A stretch of 64,000 bases of DNA from Nonomuraea coxensis DSM 45129 (GTDB lineage Bacteria > Actinomycetota > Actinomycetes > Streptosporangiales > Streptosporangiaceae): contig NZ_CP068985.1 of assembly GCF_019397265.1 (NCBI RefSeq), positions 7,745,001-7,809,000 on the forward strand, read 5' to 3'. Positions within the stretch are counted from its first letter, which is position 1. Each line of letters starts with the position of its first letter. A model generated the notes under the pieces. That model was not told the origin of the DNA, did no database searches, and was given only the letters and a program-made list of their open reading frames with translations. The position numbers and the translations under genes were made by a program. This document shows, piece after piece, positions 54,140-63,320 of this stretch.

Positions 54140-55030
54140 GTGAGTACGCCGCGATTCCTCGACCTGCCTCCTGGCGTCACCCCACAGAAGATCGAGACGC
54201 CACAGGGCACGTTCGCGGCCCTGGAGGCCCTTCCGGTCAGTGGTGTGGTTGAGCGCTGGCCCGCGCTCCTCGTCCCCGGCCTGACCGGCAGCAAGGAGGA
54301 CTTCATCGCGGTCCTGATGACGCTCGCGCAGTCCGGCCGCCGGGTGGTGGCGGTCGACCTGCGCGGCCAGTACGAGACCCCGGGCCCCGACGACCCCGCC
54401 GCGTACACCTGCGCGGCCCTCGGCGCCGACCTCGACGCGCTCGCCCAGGTGATCGGCGGCGGCGAGCCCATGCACCTGGTGGGCCACTCCTTCGGCGGCC
54501 TGGTGGCCCGGGAGGCGGTCATCGACGGGCGCACGAAGTTCGCCTCGTTCACGCTCATGGGCTCGGGCCCGGGGGCGATCGAGGGCCGGCGGGCCCGCCA
54601 CGGCAGGAAGATCATGGAAGAGGTGCCGGCGCTCGGCCTGGAGCACGTGTGGCACCACAGGTTCGAGCCGGAGGCGCTGGCCGGCGACGTCCCCGACGAG
54701 GTCGTGGCCTTCCTGCGCCGGCGCCTGCTGGCCAACTCGCCGACCGGCCTGTCACGGATGGCGGAGCAGGTGCTCACCATGCGCGACCGCACCGACGAGC
54801 TGCGCCAGATCGAGGTGCCCACGCTCGTCCTGTACGGCGAGGACGACGACGGCTGGCCCCCCGAGACGCAGTCGGAGATGGCGGCCAGGCTGGGCGCCGA
54901 GTGCGTGGTGGTGCCGGGCGCCGCGCACTCCCCCGCCGTCGAGGCGCCGGAGACGACGGCGGCGGCGCTGGTCAGGTTCTGGAACGCCGCAGAAAAGCAC
55001 TACTTGGACATACGGTCCAATAGCCTGTAA
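54140..55030 (+). CDS. Alpha/beta hydrolase, 296 aa
   Basis: The canonical fold is seen: LVPGLTGSKED, VDLRGQYET, nucleophile Ser in VGHSFGGLV, acid in GEDDDGWP, and His in GAAHSPAVE. Its substrate is unknown. GTG 54140 is preferred to TTG 54128. A promoter for the next gene overlaps its last codons. Confidence 0.87.
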   Translation: MSTPRFLDLPPGVTPQKIETPQGTFAALEALPVSGVVERWPALLVPGLTGSKEDFIAVLMTLAQSGRRVVAVDLRGQYETPGPDDPAAYTCAALGADLDALAQVIGGGEPMHLVGHSFGGLVAREAVIDGRTKFASFTLMGSGPGAIEGRRARHGRKIMEEVPALGLEHVWHHRFEPEALAGDVPDEVVAFLRRRLLANSPTGLSRMAEQVLTMRDRTDELRQIEVPTLVLYGEDDDGWPPETQSEMAARLGAECVVVPGAAHSPAVEAPETTAAALVRFWNAAEKHYLDIRSNSL

Positions 55031-55031
55031 T
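55003..55031 (+). promoter_or_regulatory. Promoter with embedded palindromic operator, upstream of the MpaB-like gene
   Basis: TTGGAC (55003-55008) and TGTAAT (55026-55031) are 17 bp apart, fitting -35 and -10. The -35 hexamer is the left arm of TTGGAC-N5-GTCCAA, a perfect TetR-type palindrome (55003-55019). Transcription would begin about five bases before ATG 55044, so the transcript would be nearly leaderless, in agreement with the absence of a ribosome binding site. Confidence 0.6.
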
Positions 55032-55043
55032 CATGTACTTACT

Positions 55044-55955
55044 ATGAAGGGCATCGAAGACCTCGTCGTCCAGCCCCCGCACAGCGCGACCTGGCGCGTG
55101 CACATCGACCGCACGATGTGGGTGGGCGGCGTCCGCGGGCTCATGCTGCAGGCGCTGCACCCCCTGGCCATGCGCGGCGTCTGGCAGAACTCCTCCTTCC
55201 AGGAGGACCCGTTCGGACGGCTGCGGCGCACCGCCGACTTCGTGGGGCGGGTCACCTTCGGCAGCCCCGAGGAGGCGGCCGAGGCCGGGCGGCGGGTGCG
55301 GGCGATCCACAAGGCGCTGCGCGTCAAGGACCCCGACACCGGCCGCACGCACCGGGTGGACGATCCCGAGCTGCTGCTGTGGGTGCACTGCGCGGAGGTG
55401 TCGTCCTACCTGGAGGTGGCCAGGCGCGGCGGGCTGGGGCTGAGCGAGCGCCAGGCCGACCGCTACCTGACCGAGCAGCGCGCCGCCGCGGCCTGCGTCG
55501 GCCTCCATCCCGAGGACGTGCCGGGCACGTGCGCCGAGATGGAGGCGTACTTCAAGCGGGTGCGGCCCGTGCTCCGGGTGACCGAGGAGGCCGCCGCCAC
55601 CGTGCGGTTCCTCATGTGGCCGCGGCTGCCGGAGGAACTGCGGGTGCTGTCGCCGGGCAAGCCGGCCTACTTCCCGTTCGGGGCGCTCTGCTACTACACG
55701 CTCCCCGACTGGGCCAGGCGGATGTACGGCGTGCTGCCCGAGGTGCCCCGCGCGACGGTCACGGCGGCGCTGCGGGCGTTCAGGCTGGCGATGAACTCCG
55801 TCCCCGAGCCCGTCCACGACCGGGCCTTCATGCCCGCCACCCGCGCCATGCTGCAGGCGACCAGGGAGCGCCTGGGCGCGGCCGGCTACGACGTCCGCAA
55901 GGGGCTCAAGGGCCTCACGGACCCCCGCCGCTGGCCCGGCGGGGCGGCGGCCTGA
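55044..55955 (+). CDS. MpaB/DUF2236-family oxygenase-like protein, 303 aa
   Basis: The family (latex-clearing-like or ER-bound oxygenase) is recognised from MLQALHPLAMRGV, DPFGRLRRTADFV, HCAEVSSYL and TPEEVPGTCAE-like segments. In this family histidines bind heme or diiron. It sits after an alpha/beta hydrolase and has its own promoter with a palindrome at 55003-55031. The substrate is unknown. Confidence 0.85.
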   Translation: MKGIEDLVVQPPHSATWRVHIDRTMWVGGVRGLMLQALHPLAMRGVWQNSSFQEDPFGRLRRTADFVGRVTFGSPEEAAEAGRRVRAIHKALRVKDPDTGRTHRVDDPELLLWVHCAEVSSYLEVARRGGLGLSERQADRYLTEQRAAAACVGLHPEDVPGTCAEMEAYFKRVRPVLRVTEEAAATVRFLMWPRLPEELRVLSPGKPAYFPFGALCYYTLPDWARRMYGVLPEVPRATVTAALRAFRLAMNSVPEPVHDRAFMPATRAMLQATRERLGAAGYDVRKGLKGLTDPRRWPGGAAA

Positions 55956-55980
55956 CCGCCCCGGAGAGCGGCGGCGGCGC

Positions 55981-56925
55981 TCACTCGGCGAGGCCGTCCC
56001 AGGGGTCGCGGCCGGGGCCCACGGCCTGGCCCTCGGGACAGTGGCGGCGGAAGTCGCACCAGGAGCAGATCGGCCCCGGGCTGGGCGCGAACAGCTCGTC
56101 GATCTCCGGCGGCACCGCCGCGGGCCCCACGGACGGCCGGGCGGACGCCCCGGCGGAGGCGCGCGACGCCTGGCCGCGAGGCGCGGCGCGGCCTCTCGCG
56201 GGGGCGGCGACGGCCGCGCGGTAGCGATCGTCGGCCTCGGCCGCCTCGCTCGCCAGCTCTTCGGCCCGCCTCAGGTGACGGGCCAGGGACTCGTCGGTGT
56301 GCCGCCACTGGACGATCTCGCCGGTGGGCAGGTGGTGCAGCTCGACCTCGTGGCACGGGGTGCGCAGCATGCTGGAGGCGGCCACGGCGTAGGCGGCGAG
56401 GGCGAGCGAGCCGCGCGCGTCGTCCTGGGTGAGCGGGCGGCGGCCGGTCTTGTAGTCGACCACGACCAGCTCGTCGCCGCGCCGGTCGAGCCGGTCGATG
56501 CGGCCCGACAGGGCGATGACCTTGGTGCGCGTGGCGACCGTGCGTTCGACGCCGACCGGATCATCGGCCGGATCTAAAGTCGCGACATATCCGGACACGA
56601 GGTCGCGGGCGCGCGCCAGCCAGCGCTGCGACTGCTCGGCGTCCCTGAACCCCTCGGTGATCCACCCGTTGGTGAGCAGGACGGCCGCCGTCAGCGGCGT
56701 GCGCCGCTCGTACGGCTCCCGCCACCACCCCGCCAGCGCGTTGTGCACGCTCGCGCCGACGCTGTTGTGCGCCCACGCGGGCCCCTTGGACGGCTGGGGC
56801 CGGTCGAGATAGCTGAACCGGTAGCGGCGCCGGCAGTCGAGCCAGGCGTTCAACCGCGACGGCGTGCACGAGTAGAGCCGCCGCGGCATGTCGTCCAGCG
56901 GAAGCTGGCCCTGCACCGCGCTCAC
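55981..56925 (-). CDS. RecB/Cas4-like PD-(D/E)XK nuclease with iron-sulfur cluster, 314 aa
   Basis: The nuclease core is GRIDRLD with VVVDYKTGRR, and four cysteines (WLDCRRR, then CSWCDFRRHC) match the iron-sulfur staple of AddB, Cas4 and related nucleases. A low-complexity Ala/Arg/Ser/Pro stretch separates the core from the last three cysteines. No cas gene or repeat array is nearby. It starts nine bases after the MBL-fold gene stop, in one unit with it. It presumably processes DNA ends. Confidence 0.85.
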   Translation of the reverse strand: MSAVQGQLPLDDMPRRLYSCTPSRLNAWLDCRRRYRFSYLDRPQPSKGPAWAHNSVGASVHNALAGWWREPYERRTPLTAAVLLTNGWITEGFRDAEQSQRWLARARDLVSGYVATLDPADDPVGVERTVATRTKVIALSGRIDRLDRRGDELVVVDYKTGRRPLTQDDARGSLALAAYAVAASSMLRTPCHEVELHHLPTGEIVQWRHTDESLARHLRRAEELASEAAEADDRYRAAVAAPARGRAAPRGQASRASAGASARPSVGPAAVPPEIDELFAPSPGPICSWCDFRRHCPEGQAVGPGRDPWDGLAE

Positions 56926-56934
56926 CCGGCCGGC

Positions 56935-57654
56935 CTACTCGTCGCCCGGGCCGAGCTTGATCCCGGAGATCCTGGTGCCGTCGGTGAGCGGGCCCTCGGA
57001 CTCCTCGCCGTCGGTGGCGACCCTGGTCAGCGAGCCCGACACCCAGTCGTCGAAGTGCGGCTCCAGGTCGCCGACCGTGACCTCGTCGCCGTGGACCGGC
57101 AGCACCCGCGTCTCCGGCGGCAGCGTGAACAGCCGCCCGCCGATCGAGGTGAGCTGGTCGGCCAGCGCCGGGTATTCGCCGCCCAGCTTGCCGGGGCCGT
57201 CGGCCTGGAGCGCCTTGCCGGTGAACACGGCCCCGAGCGCCTCGCAGTAGAGCGACACGCCGCCCGGGGTGACGCCCGGCGTCTCCATGACGTCGAGCTG
57301 GACGTCGGCGACCTCGAAGATGCCGTCGTCCTCCATGTCGATGTCGGGCCAGGTCTCGGACCAGGTCTCCCGCCACAGGGGCTTGTCCTTGGGGTGGAGT
57401 GCCACGACCGCCTCGTCCCTGTTGGCCACCTCGATGGCCGCGGAGACGTGGTCGGGCAGCCCGGCGGTGCAGATGACGGCCAGCACCTCGCGCTCGCCCA
57501 CCTGCTCCATGATCTTCTCGGCGTCACGGGACGGGTCGATGACGATCACCTCGTCGTCGTCGCCTATGACCCAGGTGTTGTTCTCGACCTTGTGCTCGGT
57601 GCCGTCGAGGTCGACGACGCCCTCGGTCACCACTCGCTCGATACGCGCTGTCAC
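56935..57654 (-). CDS. Metallo-beta-lactamase-fold protein with degenerate metal site, 239 aa
   Basis: The framework matches glyoxalase II-like MBL proteins (NNTWVIGDDDEVIVIDPS, TPGGVSLYCEALGAVFTGKALQ, PVHGDEVTVGD). However, the HxHxDH motif reads TAGLPDHVSA: the first two His are Ala and Leu, and only Asp-His remains. The Asp of the TGDTLF element is Lys (TGKALQ). The reading frame is otherwise intact, suggesting a pseudoenzyme kept for another reason. GTG 57654 is likely, though GGAGG is very close to it. Confidence 0.8.
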   Translation of the reverse strand: MTARIERVVTEGVVDLDGTEHKVENNTWVIGDDDEVIVIDPSRDAEKIMEQVGEREVLAVICTAGLPDHVSAAIEVANRDEAVVALHPKDKPLWRETWSETWPDIDMEDDGIFEVADVQLDVMETPGVTPGGVSLYCEALGAVFTGKALQADGPGKLGGEYPALADQLTSIGGRLFTLPPETRVLPVHGDEVTVGDLEPHFDDWVSGSLTRVATDGEESEGPLTDGTRISGIKLGPGDE

Positions 57655-57706
57655 GCCTCCGAACTCTAGCCCGTCTCCCTGACAGCGCGAATCGCGACAG
57701 CGTGTC

Positions 57707-58333
57707 CTAGTCCTCGAGCCGGGGCGAGAAAGCGCCGAACGGCACGTCCAGATCGTGGTCACGGGCGTCGACCAGGGACAGCTCGGCCAGCGCGATCATG
57801 CATCCGGCGTCGGCCGGCCAGCAGATCGCCCACAGCCAGTTGCCGAGGGCCTCGCCCGCGTAGACCGCGCGGTCGTCCTCGCCGTCGACGCACCACAGCG
57901 GGGCGGGATGCCCGAGCACCTCGATCTTGGCGTTGGGCGGGCCCTCGTCGAACCCCGTGCCGGGGTCGGGGCCGTCCAGCCCCGCGAACGCCGCACCGAG
58001 CCCGATGCCCGGCTCCTCCGCGATGAGCAGCATGTCGGCCGGCCCTTCCACCAGGGACGGCCCGGTGAGCGCGACGACGCTGGCGCGGGCGCCGGTGCGC
58101 TGGTCGCCCACCTCCGCGAAACCGGTCACCACCCATCGGGCGGGCAACGGCCACGGCAGCCATACGGGCACGACGGAACTCTTGCGCATCGCGTCCAGGG
58201 CCTCGCCGGTCGGCGGCCACGGAGGCTGATACGGCAACACATCGCCGTGCGTGTCACATCGGTACGCGCTGGACCAGGCGCCCGGCCCGTGAAGCGGGCC
58301 AAAACACCGTGGGCAGGTTGGAGCCGCTCTCAC
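57707..58333 (-). CDS. DUF6758-like zinc-ribbon protein, about 208 aa
   Basis: A short CPRCFGPLHGPG and a CDTHGD form a zinc ribbon; the rest (WLPWPLPARWVVTGFAEVGD, LIAEEPGIGLGAAFAGL) matches the DUF6758 family of actinobacteria. Its function is unknown. I place the start at GTG 58333 because a start at 58390 leaves only 18 bp to the divergent Nudix gene. Confidence 0.78.
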   Translation of the reverse strand: MRAAPTCPRCFGPLHGPGAWSSAYRCDTHGDVLPYQPPWPPTGEALDAMRKSSVVPVWLPWPLPARWVVTGFAEVGDQRTGARASVVALTGPSLVEGPADMLLIAEEPGIGLGAAFAGLDGPDPGTGFDEGPPNAKIEVLGHPAPLWCVDGEDDRAVYAGEALGNWLWAICWPADAGCMIALAELSLVDARDHDLDVPFGAFSPRLED

Positions 58334-58407
58334 ATCTACCCACGGTGCTTTCTCGGGTACGGCCCCGTCAAGACCGCTCCTCGTTATCACGTCGTAATCT
58401 TGGTCAT

Positions 58408-58803
58408 GTGCGCGTAAATTGTGTCGGCGCCGTCATTCTCGACGCCACCGGACGAATCCTGCTCGTCCAGCGGGGCCGTCCCCCGGGCAGAGGGCTCTGG
58501 TCCGTGCCCGGCGGCCGGCTGGAGCCGGACGAGGACGACGAGACGGGCCTGCGGCGCGAGGTCCTGGAGGAGACCGGCCTGCGCGTCGAGGTCGGCCCGC
58601 GGGCGGGCGTGGTGGAGCGCCCCGGCCCCGGCGGCGTCACGTACGTGATCCGCGACTACCTCGCCACCGTGACCGGCGGGACGGCGGCGGCCGGTGACGA
58701 CGCCGCCGACGTCCGCTGGTGCACGCCGGCCGACCTCGCCCGGCTGCCGCTCACCGAGGGCCTGCTGGAGACGCTCACCGGCTGGGGAGTGCTACCGGCT
58801 TGA
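58408..58803 (+). CDS. Nudix hydrolase, 131 aa
   Basis: The Nudix box is GGRLEPDEDDETGLRREVLE followed by ETGL, in a minimal-length MutT/ADP-ribose pyrophosphatase-like protein (VGAVILDATGRILLVQRG start). The substrate is unknown. GTG 58408 has no ribosome binding site upstream, which suggests a leaderless transcript. The end overlaps the convergent Asp-box protein gene by 12 bp. Confidence 0.87.
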   Translation: MRVNCVGAVILDATGRILLVQRGRPPGRGLWSVPGGRLEPDEDDETGLRREVLEETGLRVEVGPRAGVVERPGPGGVTYVIRDYLATVTGGTAAAGDDAADVRWCTPADLARLPLTEGLLETLTGWGVLPA

Positions 58804-61800
58804 GGTGAGGCTGGAGGTCCACAGGATGAGATGGTCGGCGTCGTACGTCGTGGACCGCCCGAGCGCCACCACCTCCGACCCCGACACCGCCACGGCGGTG
58901 AGCCACTGCATCCCGGGGCCGGCCAGCCGGTCCTTGGTGAGCGCCACGCGGTTCCAGCTCAGGCCGTCCTGGGAGGTCCATGCGGCGCTGTCGCCCTCGC
59001 CCGGCACGCCGTGCCAGCCGACCGCGACCAGGCCCTCGGCCGCCGCCGCGAGGTCGTAGACCGCCGCCGCCCGCTCGGCGGGCAGCCACGAGGTCTCCCA
59101 GCTCTCGCCGTCGTCGGCGGAGACCGCGGCGAAGGCGCGGCGGGAGCCGCCGGTGATCGCGGTGCCCATCGCCACCAGCCTGCCCTGGTGCTCGACGATC
59201 CTGCGCAGCCCGGCGGAGGTGGCGTCCGGCGGCGCCACGCGGGGGCGGGCGCTCCAGTTGAGCCCGTCCTCCGACCACCAGACGAGGGTGCTCTCCCGGC
59301 CGGCAGGGCCGGAGCCGCCCACCGCCACGAACCCGTCCGCCGTCGCCGCCACGTCATGGACGCGCGCGCCCGAGCCGCCCTGCGGCAGCTTGTCCGACCT
59401 GGTGAACGTGCGCAGGTCGGAGGTGAACCACAGGGCCGCGCCCGCCGTGTTCGCCTGGACGGTGTCCTGACCGGCCAGCACGTAGCCCTTCTTGCCCGCG
59501 GCGACGACCTGCGGCTCCAGGCCGACGTGGTCGGGCCGCCTGGCCAGGTCGCCCGAGGCGTTCACCCGCTTCCAGGTCTCGCCGTCGGACGAGGTCACGA
59601 GCAGCGGGTCGGTGACGCCGACGTTGGTCTCGGTGCCGCCGACCGCGAGCCAGCCGCGCGAACCGTGGGCCACGTCGTCCAGCCGCTGGAGGCCGGAGCC
59701 GCCGAGGCTCATGGACTTCCAGCTCTGCCAGTTCCTGATCGTCCACAGGCCGGCGTCGCCCGAGGCCGAGCCGACGGCCACGTACCGGCCGCCGAAGCTG
59801 GTCAGGGCGCTGGTCTCGCGGGCCATGCGGGTCAGGCCCGCCACGTCGCCGAGCGGCACGCGGGCGGCCTGCCCGCGCGGCGGCGCGGACATCAGCACGA
59901 GCTGGTTGTCCACGTCGGAGGCCGCCTGGTCGCCGCCCGCGAACAGGGTGCCGCCGTCGGCGATGGTGAAGCCGCGCAGCGTGGCGTTGCGCAGGTTGCC
60001 GAGGTCGGCCCGCTTGGTCCAGCCGCGGCCGTCGGACGTGGTCAGCACGGCGTACCTGCCGAGGCCGGCCTGCGCGACGGCCGCCACGCCCGTCGCGTAC
60101 GAGACCAGCGACTCCACGCCGACGCTCTCGCCGCCGAGGCCCGCGATCGAGCCGCACTGCGCCCAGTCGTCGCCGCGCGGGGAGCAGTAGACCCGTACGT
60201 CGCCCGTGATCGTGCGCTGGCGCGTCGGCACCAGCACGAACCGCTTGGGCAGCACCGCCAGCGTTCCCGCGCGCGGCATGGCCTCCGGCAGGAGGAAGTC
60301 CGTGGCCTGCCAGGTGCGACCGCCGTCGGCCGACCGGACGACCCGCGAACCCTCGCCCTCCGCGGGTCGTCCGATGGCCACGACGGTGCCGCCCTTGGCG
60401 ACCACCGCGTTGATCTCGCGGACCTGCAGGCCCGTGACCTCGGCCCGCTCCCAGGCGCGGCCGTCCGCCGACCACCAGGCCGCCGGGCCTGGCGCGCCGT
60501 CGTCGCCGGTGACGGTGCCGACCGCGACGAAGCCCGAGGACGTGCGGGCGATGTCGGCGATCCGGTCGCCGGCGCGGAACGCGGTCAGGGCGGAGGCGGG
60601 CACGGCGTCCCAGACGAAGCCGTCGGCGCTGGTCCACAGGCCGCGCTCGCCGGTGCCCGCGTCCTCGCCGCTGGCCAGCCAGCGCCCGCCGCCGCCGACG
60701 ACGCGCTGGACGGTGGGGGCGGAGGCGCCGTTGACCTGGCCGAGCTGCCAGGTCTTGCCACCGTCCGGGGAGAACAGGAACAGCGGGCGCGGGGTGGGGC
60801 CGGTGGTGTCGCTGCCGACGGCGACGACCGCGCGGCCGGCCGAGGCCATGTCGTTGAGCTTCTGGTTGACGCCCTCGCCAGCGGCGGGGACGGTGAACAG
60901 GTCGTCGCCCGAGCGGCCGGTCCCGGTGGCCAGGCTCAGGCCCTGGGGCTCCTCGCCGGCCCACTGCCAGACGAGCACCCCGGTCGCCACCAGGAGGGCG
61001 GCGGCGACGGTGAGGACGACGGGGGTGGCGCGGCTGCCCCGGCGCACCGGGCTGGACCTGCGGACGGCGGCGGGGGCCGGGCCTCTGTGGTGGCGTCCGC
61101 TCGCCCCTTGCGGGCGTGCCGGGCCGCTGGCCACGAGCAGGTCGGGCCTGGTCGGCCGGCCTGCCGGGGGGCGGCCGACGCGCCGCACCTCGGGCTCGCC
61201 GTCCCCGGGCTGCTCCGCCGGGGCTCCCGCTGCGTCGGCGGGAAACACCAGCCGGTACGGGGCCGTCCGCGGGTCCCGGCGCGGCATCCCCTCCCCCGCG
61301 GCCTCGCGCGGCCCGGAGCCGGCCTCCTGGCCCTCCTGCGCCTTCCTGTGCCGCGGCTCCTCCCGAGGCCCCTGTACGGCCTCCTGAGCGCCCTCCTGCC
61401 CCCTCGGCGGCTCGGCTCCCGACGGCTGCCCTGCTGCGGACGCGGGCGTCCAGGAGTCGGGCGGCGGGGACGCGGGCGCCGCCGGGTGGTCGGCGGGCGG
61501 GGTCTCCACGGCCTGGCCGGCGGCCGGCGGGCCCTGGAGGGTCGGTGGGTCTTGAGGAGTGGGCGGGCCCTGAGGAGTCCGCGGATCTTGGGAGATCGGC
61601 GGGTCCTGTGGTGGGGGCGGGGGTTTTCTGGGGGGGCCGGTGGCGACGAGCTTGTCCGGCCGGTCGACCACGCGGCGCGGCCGGCGGCGGGGCTCGGTCT
61701 CGGGCTCGGCCGTCGGCGAGCTGTAGGGCCGGCGCCCCTTGGGCGGCTCCTGCGGCGCCTCGCCGGGGACGGGCGCCGCGAAGGGCGGCAGGCCCCACGG

Positions 61801-61959
61801 GGACGTCAGGGGTAAGCCCCTGGCCCGGTCGTCGGTGGGTCCGGGCGGGGAATGGCTGATCCTCGGCTCCGGGGTGGATGGCGGCTCGGACGCGCCCTCG
61901 GGGCGGGGGTCGTCGTCACCGGGCGGTCGCCGTGGCGGTTCGCTGGGGCCGGAGGCCAC
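58792..61959 (-). CDS. Large membrane-anchored Asp-box repeat (BNR-like) protein with Pro-rich N-terminus, 1055 aa
   Basis: The first ~310 residues are a Pro/Arg/Ser-rich cytoplasmic region with repeated PPTPQDPP-type units. A transmembrane helix (VVLTVAAALLVATGVLVWQW) follows, then an extracytoplasmic domain of about 715 residues. At least nine Asp-box motifs are present (SPDGGKTWQ, SADGFVWD, SADGRAWE, SADGGRTWQ, TSDGRGWT, SSDGETWK, SEDGLNWS, DDGESWE, SQDGLSWN), implying one or two beta propellers as in sialidases, though no catalytic residues are recognisable. The start is GTG behind GGAGG. Confidence 0.82.
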   Translation of the reverse strand: MASGPSEPPRRPPGDDDPRPEGASEPPSTPEPRISHSPPGPTDDRARGLPLTSPWGLPPFAAPVPGEAPQEPPKGRRPYSSPTAEPETEPRRRPRRVVDRPDKLVATGPPRKPPPPPQDPPISQDPRTPQGPPTPQDPPTLQGPPAAGQAVETPPADHPAAPASPPPDSWTPASAAGQPSGAEPPRGQEGAQEAVQGPREEPRHRKAQEGQEAGSGPREAAGEGMPRRDPRTAPYRLVFPADAAGAPAEQPGDGEPEVRRVGRPPAGRPTRPDLLVASGPARPQGASGRHHRGPAPAAVRRSSPVRRGSRATPVVLTVAAALLVATGVLVWQWAGEEPQGLSLATGTGRSGDDLFTVPAAGEGVNQKLNDMASAGRAVVAVGSDTTGPTPRPLFLFSPDGGKTWQLGQVNGASAPTVQRVVGGGGRWLASGEDAGTGERGLWTSADGFVWDAVPASALTAFRAGDRIADIARTSSGFVAVGTVTGDDGAPGPAAWWSADGRAWERAEVTGLQVREINAVVAKGGTVVAIGRPAEGEGSRVVRSADGGRTWQATDFLLPEAMPRAGTLAVLPKRFVLVPTRQRTITGDVRVYCSPRGDDWAQCGSIAGLGGESVGVESLVSYATGVAAVAQAGLGRYAVLTTSDGRGWTKRADLGNLRNATLRGFTIADGGTLFAGGDQAASDVDNQLVLMSAPPRGQAARVPLGDVAGLTRMARETSALTSFGGRYVAVGSASGDAGLWTIRNWQSWKSMSLGGSGLQRLDDVAHGSRGWLAVGGTETNVGVTDPLLVTSSDGETWKRVNASGDLARRPDHVGLEPQVVAAGKKGYVLAGQDTVQANTAGAALWFTSDLRTFTRSDKLPQGGSGARVHDVAATADGFVAVGGSGPAGRESTLVWWSEDGLNWSARPRVAPPDATSAGLRRIVEHQGRLVAMGTAITGGSRRAFAAVSADDGESWETSWLPAERAAAVYDLAAAAEGLVAVGWHGVPGEGDSAAWTSQDGLSWNRVALTKDRLAGPGMQWLTAVAVSGSEVVALGRSTTYDADHLILWTSSLTSSR

Positions 61960-61991
61960 GCGCCGTACCTCCTAGTCGAACTAGTCGTACG

Positions 61992-62018
61992 GGAACGGTC
62001 ACCATCCGGGACCGTTCC
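61992..62018. promoter_or_regulatory. Inverted repeat 33 bp upstream of the Asp-box protein gene
   Basis: GGAACGGTC (61992-62000) and GACCGTTCC (62010-62018) are perfect inverted copies separated by nine bases. It could be an operator of the gene at 58792-61959 or a terminator for the CPBP gene further upstream; there is no U tract. Confidence 0.45.
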
Positions 62019-62219
62019 AGGAAGGATGTCCGTCCTTTTGCGCTTATTTCGAGCTTCTCTGTCTCACCCGACGAAGTATCACACGCGCCAACCCCTACCC
62101 CGCCGGGCCGAAACGATCACCTCCGGAAGGCCCTCGCCGTCTCACAGGATCCAGAGCAGCATGAATAAGAGGGAATGGCGAGACCTCTCTAGCGAGATTC
62201 CCCCAACCGATAGCCCGAT

Positions 62220-63221
62220 TTATTGTGAAATCGTGGCGATTGACCGCTTTTTGGCCAGGTACAAAACCCCGACCGAGAACACCAGGAACTGCACCGCCGT
62301 CCCCGTCAGCGCCTGCCACGGCACCGCCACCGCCGCCTGGTTCAGCGACTCCTGCAACTGCCCCGCCGCCGCGCTCAGCCCGAACGCCACCAGGTTGTTG
62401 AGCACGTGCAGCGCGACCGCCGCCTCCAGCCCCCCGGTACGCACCGACAGCCAGCCCATCACCACGCCGAAGGCGAACACGTCGGCCAGCCCCGTCCACG
62501 AGTAGCCGTGCAGCGAGGCGAACAGCGCCGCCCCGATGACGATGCCGGGCACGGGATTGCGCACGTGCGCCCCGACCGCCTGGAGGAACCAGCCGCGGAA
62601 GACGTACTCCTCGGCGGCGGCCTGGAACGGCACCAGCACGAGGATCACCACGAACACCGGCAGGAACGCCTCCCAGCCCACCCAGCCGCCCATGCCGGCC
62701 TCCGCGCCCGACAGCGTCAGCGCCAGCCACTGCGCGGCCTGCCCGAGCACCATCGCCAGCACCGCCAGCCCCGCGCACCTGGCCATCCAGCCCCAGCGCA
62801 GCCGTCCGGCCACGGACGACAGCGTCCCCGGCCTGCGCCGCTGCACCAGCGCCGTCACGCCCACCACGAGGAGCAGCACGGGCGCGATCGACATCAGCGT
62901 CGTCCCCAGCCCGAACGGGGTGCCCGTCGGCAGCCCGGTGTTCACGTCCACCGGCGAGGGCAGGCCGAACACGGCGGCGAACAGCATGGCCGCGGTGATC
63001 ACGATGAACCCGATGAGGAAGAACCCGAGCGCGATCACCAGCGTGCCGACGATCGAGCGCCATGCCCTGGTGGCCTCGTTCCGCGCCAGGTGGTCGAAGC
63101 GGGCGCCGTGGGGCATCGGCAGGAACCAGGATCTCTGCGGCGGCACCGGCGGATAGGGATATTGCGGCTGCGGGTACGCGGCCCCGTACGGGTGGCGCGG
63201 CGGACCAGGGTTCTCCTGCAT
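62220..63221 (-). CDS. CPBP-family intramembrane metalloprotease, 333 aa
   Basis: The family motifs are AAAEEYVFRGWF (EExxxR), FASLHG and VALHVLNN, positioned in transmembrane helices; about eight hydrophobic segments are visible. A Pro/Tyr/Gln-rich soluble N-terminus of about 60 residues precedes them. CPBP proteins are Rce1/CAAX-like proteases or chaperones of unknown bacterial substrates. ATG 63221 (MQENPGPP) is chosen; GAAGGA is upstream but very close. Confidence 0.88.
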   Translation of the reverse strand: MQENPGPPRHPYGAAYPQPQYPYPPVPPQRSWFLPMPHGARFDHLARNEATRAWRSIVGTLVIALGFFLIGFIVITAAMLFAAVFGLPSPVDVNTGLPTGTPFGLGTTLMSIAPVLLLVVGVTALVQRRRPGTLSSVAGRLRWGWMARCAGLAVLAMVLGQAAQWLALTLSGAEAGMGGWVGWEAFLPVFVVILVLVPFQAAAEEYVFRGWFLQAVGAHVRNPVPGIVIGAALFASLHGYSWTGLADVFAFGVVMGWLSVRTGGLEAAVALHVLNNLVAFGLSAAAGQLQESLNQAAVAVPWQALTGTAVQFLVFSVGVLYLAKKRSIATISQ

Positions 63222-63320
63222 TCCTTCATTCTGTCCATCTGATGCGCAATAGTTCACAGACGGATCGCGCTTTTGGGCGGATGCTCTCAGACGTAGGCAC
63301 TTCAACCCTGGGAGCAGTCC

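Noticed and set aside
58831..61815. A 994-codon plus-strand frame opposite the Asp-box protein
   Set aside because: It is a shadow frame; the minus-strand protein has nine regular Asp-box motifs and a signal anchor.
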